34,502 nt of DNA, taken from contig WHTM01000051.1 in NCBI GenBank assembly GCA_009377755.1, positions 1 to 34,502 on the forward strand, written 5' to 3'. Positions 21,144 to 30,392 of this stretch are shown piece after piece (the stretch's first letter is position 1; each line of letters begins with the position of its first letter). The DNA is from Hyphomicrobiales bacterium. GTDB taxonomy: Bacteria; Pseudomonadota; Alphaproteobacteria; Rhizobiales; Xanthobacteraceae. A program made the translations under genes and the position numbers. The notes beneath the pieces are model-generated. The model was not told the DNA's origin, ran no database searches, and saw nothing but the letters and a program-made list of their open reading frames with translations.

Positions 21144-24083
21144 ATGAATGCGATTCTGATCCAGATCTTGGCCACGGCACTCGCGCTGAGCCAGGTCACG
21201 ACCAAACCTGAGGCTGTGAGGACTCGGTTCGACCCGGTCCAGGACCAGGCCGAGGTTGTCGAACTGTTGCGGGGCGGTTGCACGCATTTGCGCAACGCGT
21301 TCGACATCGAGGCGATCAATCTGGATGATCTGATCGCGACCGCGATGGATGATCCCGAGGCCTTGACGAGCGACATCAAGGTCTTCCGCGGCATCAATTT
21401 CGGCGATCTTTACACCGCATACCGGCAATTCTGCCGCAATGAGGCGGTCGCGGATTCGCCCATCGACGTCGGCAAGATCATCGCATTCTATAATCAGACC
21501 CTGTCCGACCTGCCCGACGCGGCACGGATGAAGCACCTCAAGCTGCCCGGCACCAGCGCGGTCCTTGACGGCAATGGCCAGCCGTTCACCGAGGTCTATC
21601 GGCCTGGCCATCGCCGGGTCTGGGTATCCCTGAGCGAGATTCCCGAGGTCGTGCAGAAGGCGTTCATCGCGGCCGAGGACAAGCGCTTCTACGAGCACAA
21701 GGGCATCGACGAGCGCGGCCTGGTCCGCGCTTTCGTCGCCAACATCCTGTCACCGGGGCGGCCCCAGGGCGGTTCGACGATCACGCAACAGGTCGCAAAG
21801 AACGTCCTGGTCGGCGGCGACGTGACCTATGAGCGCAAGATCCGGGAGGTGATCGCTGCCTCGCGCCTCGAACGAACGCTGACAAAACCGGCGATCCTCG
21901 AGCTCTATCTCAATTCGATCTATCTCGGGCGCGGAACCTGGGGAGTCGAAATGGCCGCCCGCAGCTATTTCGGCAAGAATGCGCGCGACCTCACGCTGGC
22001 GGAAGGCGCGCTGCTGGCGTCGCTGGCGAAAGGGCCGTCCTATTTCAACCCTGACCGGCACGCGGAGCGATCGCGGGAACGCTACGGGTACGTCCTCACT
22101 CGGATGAAGGAGGATGGCTACCTCGGCGCCGAAGTGTTGCAGCAGATGCTGGGGACGATCCCCGATCGAACCAGTGAAGCGCGGCAGCGGCGCGACACCG
22201 GATTTCATTTCGTGGACCACCTTCGGCGCGAGAGCCGCTCGGTCGCGGGTATTGCCTCGCTGACGGACGATTCCTTTATCGTCCGCTCGACGCTGCATCC
22301 GCCGCTGCAACGCGCGACCGAAGCGGCGCTGCAGGAGGGCCTAGCACACTATGAGAGCCGCACCGGCCGCGCGCAGTTCGAGGGGCCTGAGACCAATCTT
22401 GCCCAAGCGATCGCGCGCATCACGGCAGAGCCGGAATCGCCGGCGCGGCGGCCCGCATGGCAGCAGGCGCTCGAGAACACACGCCTGCCGCTCTACGACG
22501 TGCATTGGACCCCGGCGATCGTGCTGGAGTCGCCGCGTCAGGACCGCGGCAGGCGCGGCATTCAGGTTGGTCTCGCCGATGGGCGCGCGCTGCCGCTGAC
22601 GGGCGCGACACCTGCTGTCCGGCGCGTTCTCAAGACCTACGACGTAGTGTATGTCCGCGTGACCAGGAGCAACGGCCGGTCGGAACGGGCCGAACTCAGA
22701 ATTCGGCCGCAGGTGCAAGGTGCGGCGCTGGTGTTGGAGAACAGGACTGGCCGCATCCTAGCCATGGCCGGCGCCTTCTCCTATCCGCTCAGCCAACTCA
22801 GCCGCGTGACGCAAACGCAGCGGCAACCGGGTTCGGCGCTCAAGCCTCTGACCTATCTTGCCGCCTTGCACAAAGGGCTGCAGCCCAACACGCTCGTCGA
22901 GGACGGGCCGATCACGCTGCCGCCCATCGGCGGGAGCAACATCGTCTCGCGGGAATACGAGCCGGGGGGGGATCGCCACAATTGGACGCCGAAGAACTTC
23001 GACGGCACCTATTCCGGCACCGTGACGCTGCGCCGCGGGCTCGAGCGGTCTCGCAACCTGGCCACCGCACGCTTGCTCGACGGCGGGATCGACTCCGATC
23101 CGGAACGGAGTCTGGCACAGGTCTGCTCACTGGCGGTCGAGGCAAAGATCTACAAGGAGTGCGTGCCGCACTATCCCTTCATCCTCGGCGCGCAGCCGGT
23201 CCGGCTGATCGATCTCGCCGCCTTCTATGCGGCCATCGCCAACGAAGGCGCATATGCCCCCCCCTACGCCGTCGAATCGATCGAGCACCACGGCCGCACC
23301 GTCTACGACCGCGGCGCGAAGCCTCCGGTGTGGCTCGCGTCCGGCGATCGCGTCGCCTTTTATCAACTCAAGTCCATGCTGCAAGGCGTCTTGCAGCGCG
23401 GCACCGCCACCCCGATCAGGCGTTTGGCACGCTATGTCGCCGGAAAAACCGGAACGAGCGACGATGGAAACGACGCCTGGTTCGTGGGCTTCACCAATGA
23501 GGTGACGGTGGCGGTCTGGGTGGGCTACGACAATGCCGACGGTAAGCGCCGCACCCTGGGCGGAAGCCAGACCGGCGCGAAAGTCGCCATTCCGATCTTC
23601 ACGCCGATCATCGAAGCCGCCTGGGCCATGCACGCGCCGAAGACCGTGCTCAGTCCGCCGTCGCGCGAAGCCAAGCGCAATCTCGTTGCGATGCCGATCG
23701 AGCCTGAAAGCGGCAACGTCCTCGACTTCGATAGCCCGCGTGCATTCATGGAGTATTTCCGCCGCGATCCCGGCGGACGGCCGCAAGACATGCAGTACCG
23801 AATCGTGTCCCGCTACGGCAGCGACGTTTACCGCGAGCGCGATTACGAGGAGGAACCCTACGGGCGCAGTCCGTCCGGACCGTGGTATCCGCGCGGCGAG
23901 TACAGGGGCCGTGGGGTATGGATCGAAGAGGGCCCCGGCGCCTTCTATCGAGGCAGGCCATACATGGAGGCGCCGCCGCCGCGCCGCCGCAATTTCTTGG
24001 AAGAGTTCTTTGGCATCGGTGAACCGAGCTATCGTGCCCCCCGGGATGCCCCGTACTATCAGGGGATCCCGCAATTCCGCTGA
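21144..24083 (+). CDS. Class A penicillin-binding protein (transglycosylase/transpeptidase)
   Basis: Bifunctional peptidoglycan synthase of 979 residues. The GT51 domain lies at about 160-330: AEDKRFYEHKGIDERGLVRA with catalytic Glu178, and PQGGSTITQQVAKN at 207-220. The transpeptidase has S564xxK567 (GSALKPL), SRN at 636-638 and KTG at 768 (AGKTGTS). A hydrophobic N-terminus (MNAILIQILATALALS) may be a signal or anchor, followed by about 140 residues of unknown role; no other obvious membrane segment is seen. The last 100 residues form an Arg/Tyr/Pro/Gly-rich tail (GPWYPRGEYRGRGVWIEEGP). The start has only a weak AGG upstream. Confidence 0.94.
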   Translation: MNAILIQILATALALSQVTTKPEAVRTRFDPVQDQAEVVELLRGGCTHLRNAFDIEAINLDDLIATAMDDPEALTSDIKVFRGINFGDLYTAYRQFCRNEAVADSPIDVGKIIAFYNQTLSDLPDAARMKHLKLPGTSAVLDGNGQPFTEVYRPGHRRVWVSLSEIPEVVQKAFIAAEDKRFYEHKGIDERGLVRAFVANILSPGRPQGGSTITQQVAKNVLVGGDVTYERKIREVIAASRLERTLTKPAILELYLNSIYLGRGTWGVEMAARSYFGKNARDLTLAEGALLASLAKGPSYFNPDRHAERSRERYGYVLTRMKEDGYLGAEVLQQMLGTIPDRTSEARQRRDTGFHFVDHLRRESRSVAGIASLTDDSFIVRSTLHPPLQRATEAALQEGLAHYESRTGRAQFEGPETNLAQAIARITAEPESPARRPAWQQALENTRLPLYDVHWTPAIVLESPRQDRGRRGIQVGLADGRALPLTGATPAVRRVLKTYDVVYVRVTRSNGRSERAELRIRPQVQGAALVLENRTGRILAMAGAFSYPLSQLSRVTQTQRQPGSALKPLTYLAALHKGLQPNTLVEDGPITLPPIGGSNIVSREYEPGGDRHNWTPKNFDGTYSGTVTLRRGLERSRNLATARLLDGGIDSDPERSLAQVCSLAVEAKIYKECVPHYPFILGAQPVRLIDLAAFYAAIANEGAYAPPYAVESIEHHGRTVYDRGAKPPVWLASGDRVAFYQLKSMLQGVLQRGTATPIRRLARYVAGKTGTSDDGNDAWFVGFTNEVTVAVWVGYDNADGKRRTLGGSQTGAKVAIPIFTPIIEAAWAMHAPKTVLSPPSREAKRNLVAMPIEPESGNVLDFDSPRAFMEYFRRDPGGRPQDMQYRIVSRYGSDVYRERDYEEEPYGRSPSGPWYPRGEYRGRGVWIEEGPGAFYRGRPYMEAPPPRRRNFLEEFFGIGEPSYRAPRDAPYYQGIPQFR

Positions 24084-24090
24084 TCCACGC

Positions 24091-25134
24091 ATGATCATGG
24101 CCTTCAGGCGAGGTGCGGCAGTCTTCGTCGCTCTCGGCATCATCGCATCCGCGACCAACGCGCAGTCGCCGGCGTTCGAGATCAAGCAGGTGCCCTCCCT
24201 CGCGGCCTACCCGGTCGACCGCATCAAGCCGTCGACCATTGTTTTTGCCGCTTCCGCGCAGGACCCCACTGCCAATCCGACGGCCGGCCTCATCCAGTTC
24301 GACGAATGGGCGCGAACGCGCCCCGATGAGAAGCTGCTTCTCGGCCTCTATCCCGACTACGCCGAGCGAACGGTTGCCAGAAAGGTCGGCGGCGTTACGC
24401 AAAGGTATCCGAACAAGTTGACCATGTACGTTGCCGAAGCGCGGTTCACGCTGCGCCGCGCGCCGGCGTTGGCCGACCTCGCGAGATTTGCCACGCTCGC
24501 GTTTGCCGAGCAGATCGATCCGGCGATCAAACACCGGCTCATCTCATCCGCCGAGGTGACGCCGCCGACCAATCAAAGGTTTGCGCACAATCAAAATCCG
24601 GCACGGCCGTGGTGCACGGGACCCGCCGTTGCCTGCCTGCGTTCCCATTATCGGCTTGAAGGCAAGCTGCCGCTTGGTATCCAGCTCGCGAACAAGCTGC
24701 GGGACGCCGACAAGAAGATTGCGGACTATCTCGAATTCGACAGTGAGCTGGCCGTTCGCGCGCCGGAGGCGTTGGACCTCGCCGCCGTGACCCGGCTGAC
24801 GCAAATCAACAGTCCGATCATCGGGGTGCTCGAGCAGACGACCTTCCACGTCAACCAGATCCTGCAGTTCGCAAAATTTTATGTCGTCTTTCAAGGGCAC
24901 CCGTCCGATCCGAACAAGGCGGTTGTAACCGCATTCTTCACGCTCGCCATCGAGTCGAGGCTGCTCGACAGCAAGAAGGAGTATGCGCGCGTGCCGGTGC
25001 TGCGCAATCTGGTGCCGATTCAGGTTCTGATGGGCAAGAGTTCGTTCAATACCGGAACGTCGATCAGTGCCGGCCTGCCGAACTATGCGCGCAGCCGCAT
25101 CCGCGCCGTCGCCGGCATCCTCGACGGCGGATGA
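24091..25134 (+). CDS. Exported protein of unknown function, downstream of the penicillin-binding protein
   Basis: Protein of 347 residues with a signal peptide (FRRGAAVFVALGIIASATNA, cleavage before QSP). The rest is soluble with no motif I recognise; two cysteines (PWCTGPAVAC) could form a disulfide. It begins seven bases after the penicillin-binding protein stop (an ATG at 24097 is also possible), so co-translation is likely and a periplasmic role linked to cell-wall synthesis is plausible but unproven. The 180 bases after it, before the convergent molybdenum hydroxylase, hold nothing I recognise. Confidence 0.8.
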   Translation: MIMAFRRGAAVFVALGIIASATNAQSPAFEIKQVPSLAAYPVDRIKPSTIVFAASAQDPTANPTAGLIQFDEWARTRPDEKLLLGLYPDYAERTVARKVGGVTQRYPNKLTMYVAEARFTLRRAPALADLARFATLAFAEQIDPAIKHRLISSAEVTPPTNQRFAHNQNPARPWCTGPAVACLRSHYRLEGKLPLGIQLANKLRDADKKIADYLEFDSELAVRAPEALDLAAVTRLTQINSPIIGVLEQTTFHVNQILQFAKFYVVFQGHPSDPNKAVVTAFFTLAIESRLLDSKKEYARVPVLRNLVPIQVLMGKSSFNTGTSISAGLPNYARSRIRAVAGILDGG

Positions 25135-25318
25135 TCCGCGGCACTGCCGAAATCCTTGTGTTGGATGTCCGGAGGTGCTGACGCATCATCTGGATCAGAA
25201 TTTCCGGTAGATCGCCCGCGCTGCGGAATCCGACAGCACATTATTCCTCAAACATTTTGCCGAGGCCACAGTTGCGGCCGCGAACCGCCTGCCCCTTAGC
25301 TGGAAGCATGCTCCCGCC

Positions 25319-27460
25319 TCAGGCGAGCGCGGCGGCGCGGATCGCCTCGGGAGTAAAGGGCACGCGGCGCAGACGCAGTCCGACCGCGTCGTGGATCGCA
25401 TTCGCGATCGCACCGCCAGTCGGCCCGATCGTTGCTTCGCCGACCCCGAGAAAGGGCTCGCCGGGGCTTTCGATCAGCACGGCCTCGATCTCGGGCGCAT
25501 TATCAAAGCCCAGGATTGGGTAGGTTTCCCAGTCCCGCGAGGTGATCCCGAAGGCGTCATAGCGGACCTCCTCGTAGAGGGTGAGGCTCGCAGCCTGCAG
25601 CAGCCCGCCTTCGAGCTGAGACGTGAGCCCCTGACGATCGATGATTTCGCCGGCGTCTGCCGCGATCACGGCACGGTGCAGGTGAACGCGCGCCCCTTCG
25701 TCGATACTGAGCTCGATCCCGACCGCAGCGTAGGCCGACGCGTTCTTGTATTGTGCAAAGCCGAAGCCGCGGCCGATGCCGCTTTCCTTGCGCTTGGAGC
25801 CGAGACGCCCGGCGGCCACCTCGAGCACGCGGCATGCGCGCGCATCGGACAGGTGTCGTAGACGAAACGCGATCGGGTCCGCGCCGGCCCTCCCGGCCAG
25901 CTCGTCCATGACCGACTCGATCGCCAGTACGTTGAGGAACGCGCCGAGCGCTCGTAGCGAGGAGGTGCGCAGCGGCAGATCGTGGACCAAGTTTTTGACG
26001 ATCCGTCGCGTGGGGAATTCGTAGATCGGGTCCTGGTTGCGATGCAGGCCGGAATGCGACCCGATCGACGGACGGGCTCGGGGTGGTTCGAGCGCAGGCT
26101 CACGGAACCGCGATGCAAGCAGGCGCGCAGGGCCGATTCCGCCCGCGCCGGCCCGCGGCCGCGCTCCATGCGTGTCGCTATAGGTGTCGTGCGACCAGGT
26201 CGCGACCCGCCCATCGGGACCGACGCCGGCGCTCACATCAACGACCATGGCCGAGCCGTATGGCTCCCAGCCACACTCGTCCGCTCTCGACCACTTGAGC
26301 AGGATCGGTCGCCCCGGCAATGCGCAGGCCACCAACGCAGCATCAAAGGCTGCATCGTCGGCGCCATTGTGGCCATAACAGCCCGCGCCGGGTGCGTGGA
26401 TCAGGCGGATGGACTCCAGGTCGCGCCCGAGCGCCTCCGCGATGCTTTCCCGCAAAGGATAGATTCCCTGCGAATGGGTCCACAGCATCAGCCGGTCGCC
26501 GTCGAGGTGAGCCAGCGCCGCCGAGGGCCCGATCGGCGCGTGCATCTGATAGGGACGCTGAAAGCGTGCGGTGAGTGTCGCGACAGCATCGGCCGGCGGA
26601 GCGATCGGCGGTGGAACCAGTCCTTGAACCGCGGCGCCGTCGAGGACCGGCAAACTGGTGCGCGGATTCGTGACCAGCAATTCGGCGATGTCACCGGCAT
26701 CGTAGCCGCGCTCGGGCGACCAGCGCGCGACGGCTGCAATGCGGGCGGCAAGCTGAGTTGCCGTCCACTCATCAGGGTGAGCAATGGCCAAAAAGCTGCC
26801 GTCCCGTACCAAATGCGCGCCTTGCAGGCGCGATTCGATGTCTCGGTCCAGTTCATCCAGGCGGGCACGCCCGTGCGGTGGGCGCACGAGCCGCGCATGC
26901 AGCATACCCGGCAGCATCATGTCGTGCACGAACCGGGACGTCCCTGTCACCAGACCGGTGAGCCCGGGGGCTTCGTACGGCCGGCCAAGCACGCGGTGCA
27001 TGGCCGGCGATTTCACGGCGGCCTGGTGGTCGACGGGGATCGCCAGCGGGCGTCCCTCCGCTAACTGCCAGTAGCTCGTCGTGCGGTTGGTGCCAGGGAC
27101 GCGCACGACGCCATTTGCCACCTCCAGTTCGTCGACAGGCGCGGCCAACCTCCGGCTGGCCAGCGCGAGCAGGTGGCGGCGCGCCGTCGCCGCCGCCAGC
27201 CGCACCGCCTGAGCCGATTCCATCATCGAGCGGCTACCCGATGTGTAGCCCTCGTCAGGGACTCGGCCGGTTTCGCGCTCGGCCACCCGGATACGCTCCG
27301 GGTCCACGTCGAGCTCCTCGGCCGCCACCAATGCGACCGCCGCCGAGATCCTTTGTCCGATGTCGACCTTTCCCGAACGCACAACCACGCTGCTGTCGGT
27401 ATCGAACGAGAGCCACTCGTCGACTGCTGGGTGGCGCGCCAAGCTCGGATTGGTTGTCAT
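25319..27460 (-). CDS. Molybdopterin-binding subunit of a xanthine-dehydrogenase-family hydroxylase (IorB-like)
   Basis: Large catalytic subunit of about 713 residues. It hydroxylates an N-heteroaromatic or aldehyde carbon with water, using a molybdenum cofactor. The start region (SGKVDIGQRISAAVALVAAE, then ELDVDPERIRV) matches isoquinoline 1-oxidoreductase beta-type proteins. The C-terminus has FLGVGEATIGPTGGAIANAI, where the Glu of GVGE is the expected catalytic base. The ATG at 27460 overlaps the IorA stop by one base (TGATG), with GGGGA upstream. No FAD subunit or maturation gene (XdhC-like) is near, consistent with the two-subunit type. Substrate unknown. Confidence 0.9.
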   Translation of the reverse strand: MTTNPSLARHPAVDEWLSFDTDSSVVVRSGKVDIGQRISAAVALVAAEELDVDPERIRVAERETGRVPDEGYTSGSRSMMESAQAVRLAAATARRHLLALASRRLAAPVDELEVANGVVRVPGTNRTTSYWQLAEGRPLAIPVDHQAAVKSPAMHRVLGRPYEAPGLTGLVTGTSRFVHDMMLPGMLHARLVRPPHGRARLDELDRDIESRLQGAHLVRDGSFLAIAHPDEWTATQLAARIAAVARWSPERGYDAGDIAELLVTNPRTSLPVLDGAAVQGLVPPPIAPPADAVATLTARFQRPYQMHAPIGPSAALAHLDGDRLMLWTHSQGIYPLRESIAEALGRDLESIRLIHAPGAGCYGHNGADDAAFDAALVACALPGRPILLKWSRADECGWEPYGSAMVVDVSAGVGPDGRVATWSHDTYSDTHGARPRAGAGGIGPARLLASRFREPALEPPRARPSIGSHSGLHRNQDPIYEFPTRRIVKNLVHDLPLRTSSLRALGAFLNVLAIESVMDELAGRAGADPIAFRLRHLSDARACRVLEVAAGRLGSKRKESGIGRGFGFAQYKNASAYAAVGIELSIDEGARVHLHRAVIAADAGEIIDRQGLTSQLEGGLLQAASLTLYEEVRYDAFGITSRDWETYPILGFDNAPEIEAVLIESPGEPFLGVGEATIGPTGGAIANAIHDAVGLRLRRVPFTPEAIRAAALA

Positions 27461-27927
27461 CACATTCCCCGCTCTCGCAACACGCGCCGCGTTGCTCTGA
27501 GCACGGCTGCATGCGTACCGCAGCGACACAAATGGCCAGCGAGCACCGCGCGCACGGCAGCCTCGTCCGGGACCGGCCGGCGGCGGCGTAAGGCCTCGAC
27601 CGCGACCACGAGGCCGGGCGTGCAATAGCCGCACTGTGCGGCGCCTTCCTCGATGAACGCGCGCTGCACAGCGCCTGGCCCGTTGCTCTCGACAAGTCCC
27701 TCGACGGTGACGATCTCCGCTCCCTCGAACTGGACGACGGGTGCGACGCAGCTCGGCCGCGCGGTGCCGTCGACCAGAACCGCACACGAGCCGCACTGCT
27801 CGAGGCCGCAGCCGAGCTTGGCGCCGGTCAGCCCGAGCGCATTGCGCAGCACGTAGAGGAGCGGCGTGGAAGGGTCCACGTCGACCTCGCGGGCAGTGCC
27901 GTTGATGTGAAGTACCACTCGGGTCAT
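27460..27927 (-). CDS. [2Fe-2S] subunit of the molybdenum hydroxylase (IorA-like)
   Basis: Small electron-transfer subunit of about 155 residues with two [2Fe-2S] clusters. The plant-type cluster uses Cys40, 45, 48 and 60 (LGCGLEQCGSCAVLVDGTAR, PSC). The second uses Cys99, 102, 134 and 136 (QCGYCTPG and GHLCRCGTH). ATG 27927 is preferred; a TTG 21 bases upstream has no supporting site. It is translationally coupled to the large subunit and divergent from the isochorismatase-family gene, sharing a 139-base promoter gap. Confidence 0.94.
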   Translation of the reverse strand: MTRVVLHINGTAREVDVDPSTPLLYVLRNALGLTGAKLGCGLEQCGSCAVLVDGTARPSCVAPVVQFEGAEIVTVEGLVESNGPGAVQRAFIEEGAAQCGYCTPGLVVAVEALRRRRPVPDEAAVRAVLAGHLCRCGTHAAVLRATRRVLRERGM

Positions 27928-28066
27928 GATGGGGCAAAAGCTTGCCAAATCGTACGCTTGGCGTCGAGGTCTCCTTGGCGGCAGTGCAGTGTCGCTGCAA
28001 TCCCGCGGAGCAGGAATATGGCTGTTGCCAAGGCGCGAGCGGCGCCACCATCGGAGGAGACATGCA

Positions 28067-28792
28067 ATGAGCGGTCAAGTACAGTTGGCTGTCGATCGAA
28101 CCGCGATGGTCCGCGCGATGAAGGCGGCGTTGCGCATCGAGCCTGCACATTGCGCGGTCGTGACCATCGACTGCCAGCGCGGCAATCTCGACCCGACCAT
28201 CGCATCGCTCCCGGTGCCTGAGGCCGAGTGCACGCGTGTCCTCGCCGGGCTCAATCGCCTGATTGCCAGTGTCCGTTCGCAGGCAATCCCGGTCGTCCAC
28301 GTCGATACGGTCTACGAGCCCTCGCTGCTAGCGACGCATCCGTTCGAACGCGCGATGCTGGAGGCAAAGCAGTCCTTTACACCGCACGCACAGAGCGACT
28401 TCACGCGGCACAAGAGCCCCGGCTCGCCCGAATCCGCCCTGATGCCGGAGCTCGACGTACGCACAGAAGACTATCGGGTCAGCAGCAAGCGCACCTTCGA
28501 CAGCTTTTACGGCACGCAGCTCGAGATTCTGCTACGGTCGTTGGACGTCGACACATTGCTGATCGGCGGCTGCAACACCAATACCTGCGTACTGGCCACG
28601 GCGTTCGGCGCCTATGTCCGCGGCTTCAAGGTGGTCGTGCTGTCCGACTGCGTTGCGTCCGCCTACGGCGACGACCTGCACCGGTTCGCGCTCGCCAATA
28701 TCCAGCGCCGCCTCGGCTGGGTGCTCTCGCTCGACGAGCTCGAAGACAAGCTTGCGCCGCCGCGCAAGCTTGTTTCCCGGTCCGGGCGATAA
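28067..28792 (+). CDS. Isochorismatase-family cysteine hydrolase (probable amidase)
   Basis: Cytosolic hydrolase of 241 residues. The triad is Asp35 (VVTIDCQRGNLD), Lys141 (VSSKRTFDSFYGT) and Cys174 (GGCNTNTCVLATAF), with the usual cis-peptide-type segment before the Cys. This family includes maleamate, N-carbamoylsarcosine and nicotinamide amidases. ATG 28067 has GGAGGAGA upstream. Divergent from the molybdenum hydroxylase and followed by an alpha/beta hydrolase and TRAP genes, it may remove an amide nitrogen released after ring opening; that is inference. Confidence 0.92.
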   Translation: MSGQVQLAVDRTAMVRAMKAALRIEPAHCAVVTIDCQRGNLDPTIASLPVPEAECTRVLAGLNRLIASVRSQAIPVVHVDTVYEPSLLATHPFERAMLEAKQSFTPHAQSDFTRHKSPGSPESALMPELDVRTEDYRVSSKRTFDSFYGTQLEILLRSLDVDTLLIGGCNTNTCVLATAFGAYVRGFKVVVLSDCVASAYGDDLHRFALANIQRRLGWVLSLDELEDKLAPPRKLVSRSGR

Positions 28793-28940
28793 TGGCCGCC
28801 GCCGTGTCTGCGCGCGATTGATCATCGCATGCGGGTCGGCGAAACTGTCCGCGCTCCGATTGGCGCGGGATCGGCTATTGACGCTTCGTGCAACTACTCT
28901 ACAGTTATCGAAAATTTCGGGCCAATCATCACAGACTCTA

Positions 28941-29012
28941 GTGTGGTGGTTCAGAAGTTCGCTCTTATTCTTACCGCGAGTCCGGGAAGCGAACTTCTGA
29001 ACCAAACCACAC
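28941..29012. repeat. MITE-like inverted repeat 1
   Basis: GTGTGGTGGTTCAGAAGTTC (arm 28941-28963) pairs with the arm at 28988-29012 (AGCGAACTTCTGAACC then AAACCACAC); the match has one two-base bulge. The loop is 24 bases. Its end sequence, with CTAGTGT at the left, resembles element 2, which follows 17 bases later. Both lie in the 360-base gap between the isochorismatase and alpha/beta hydrolase genes. Confidence 0.8.
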
Positions 29013-29028
29013 GAGAAATCATGGAGTT

Positions 29029-29105
29029 GCTAGTGTCCTTTCGAATCCGAAGTTCGCTCAGAGGGTGCTGCAAGATCAAGTGAACTTCGGATTCGGGACA
29101 CTAGC
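29029..29105. repeat. MITE-like inverted repeat 2
   Basis: GCTAGTGTC (29029-29037) pairs with GACACTAGC (29097-29105), and GAATCCGAAGTTC (29043-29055) with GAACTTCGGATTC (29082-29094). TAG-type ends and the shared CTAGTGT...GAAGTTCGCT pattern link it to element 1. It ends 48 bases before the alpha/beta hydrolase start, so it could affect that gene's transcription. Confidence 0.82.
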
Positions 29106-29152
29106 ATCGGGAGCCCGCGCGTGACTGCTACGATGATCGACGGGAGGCAGGC

Positions 29153-30316
29153 ATGAGCGATCGCAGCCGACGCGCACACAAATGGATCAGCGAGGAATTC
29201 TACAAGGTCATTGACGTCTACGGCTTCCGCTCCGTGATGTTCGTCGAGTGGGGTTTCCGGCCCGCCGACGTGCGCCGGACCACGGAACGCATCAAGGTGC
29301 CGGGTGCTGTCGTCAAGCAGTGGGTGCGGACGGCGCAGCAGGAAGAGAAGCTGGCGGAGGCCGCCGAGGCCAGCGGTCGTCGTGAGAGCGCTGCGGAGTT
29401 TTATTACCGGGCGGCGCTGTATTACGGTCCGGCGTGTGGCGTCATCCACGCGAACACGCCGCGCAAACTGGCGCTCTATCAGCGGCTCATCCATTGCTAC
29501 CAGCGCTTCACCGAACTGTTTGACGAGGCTAGCGTCCGACGCGTCGAAATTCCGTTCGAGAACGGGAAGACGATCCCGGGCATCCTGCAGACCGTGCCCG
29601 GTGCCGAAAAGACGCCCTGCGTGCTCGTTATCCCAGGCATGGACACGATCAAGGAGTACATGCCCAGCCCCTACCACAATCACTTCCGCCGCCGCGGAAT
29701 AGCGACGCTCAGCATCGATGGACCGGGTCAGGGCGAGAGCAACGTGCGCGGGACGTGGGTGACGCTCGACAACTTCGAGCGGGCCGGGAAGGCTGCCATC
29801 GACTTCATCGAAACCCTGCCTGAGATCGATGCGAACCGGGTCGGCATCTACGGTTGGAGCATGGGTAGCTACTGGGGCCCGCGTATCGCCGCGCACGATC
29901 CGCGCGTGAAGGCGGTGGTCGGCGCCATGGGCAACTACCTGCAGAAGGACACGATCTTCAAACACGGCAAACCGGCGTATCGCGCGAACTACATGTACAT
30001 GTCGGATGTCCACGACGAGGACGCGTTCGACGGGATGGCCGCACAGATGACGCTCGAACCGCTCGTCGAGGCGATCCGCTGTCCGACGCTGCTGGTGATG
30101 GGAGAATTCGACGAACTATGCCCGCTCGAGGACGGCGAACGCATGTTCGACATGCTCAAGTGCCCCAAGGAAATGTGGGTTTATGAGGATGAGACGCATA
30201 CGTTCGGCAGCTGTCTTCCGGATTTCTATCTCCACGTCGCCGACTGGATCCGCGACGCGCTGGAGGGAAGGTTCAAGCCTGGATACGCGCGACGCATCGA
30301 TCATCCGGCTCGTTGA
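29153..30316 (+). CDS. Alpha/beta hydrolase of the FrsA/DHPON-hydrolase type
   Basis: Hydrolase of 387 residues. A helical N-terminal cap (about 1-130, with ESAAEFYYRAALYYGPACGV) precedes the catalytic core. The triad is Ser236 (YGWSMGSYWG), Asp320 (MGEFDELCP) and His349 (EDETHTFG). CVLVIPGMDTIKEYMPSPYH and SIDGPGQGES recall 2,6-dihydroxypseudooxynicotine hydrolase of nicotine degradation, which cleaves a C-C bond, and FrsA-like proteins. ATG 29153 has GGGAGG upstream. Its place beside a molybdenum hydroxylase and an amidase fits ring-fragment cleavage in N-heteroaromatic catabolism; the true substrate is unknown. Confidence 0.88.
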   Translation: MSDRSRRAHKWISEEFYKVIDVYGFRSVMFVEWGFRPADVRRTTERIKVPGAVVKQWVRTAQQEEKLAEAAEASGRRESAAEFYYRAALYYGPACGVIHANTPRKLALYQRLIHCYQRFTELFDEASVRRVEIPFENGKTIPGILQTVPGAEKTPCVLVIPGMDTIKEYMPSPYHNHFRRRGIATLSIDGPGQGESNVRGTWVTLDNFERAGKAAIDFIETLPEIDANRVGIYGWSMGSYWGPRIAAHDPRVKAVVGAMGNYLQKDTIFKHGKPAYRANYMYMSDVHDEDAFDGMAAQMTLEPLVEAIRCPTLLVMGEFDELCPLEDGERMFDMLKCPKEMWVYEDETHTFGSCLPDFYLHVADWIRDALEGRFKPGYARRIDHPAR

Positions 30317-30392
30317 ACGGAGGGGCAGCCAGACGTCGGCGTCTGACATGACGACGGCAGAGCAATCAGAACCAGCACAGGAGGAAACGACC

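Noticed and set aside
22965-22980. Run of G in the PBP gene as a possible phase-variation tract
   Set aside because: One short run inside an intact frame coding for EPGGDRH; no second tract and no evidence of a shifted alternative product.
25319-28300. Extended start of the IorB-like protein to base 28300
   Set aside because: The extra 280 codons overlap the IorA gene in another frame and have low-complexity Arg-rich sequence; the ATG at 27460 has a Shine-Dalgarno and family-like start.
28829-29083. Possible small plus-strand gene of 84 codons in the gap after the isochorismatase
   Set aside because: It is built from the two inverted repeats, has no ribosome-binding site and reads differently in each arm; best explained as repeat sequence.
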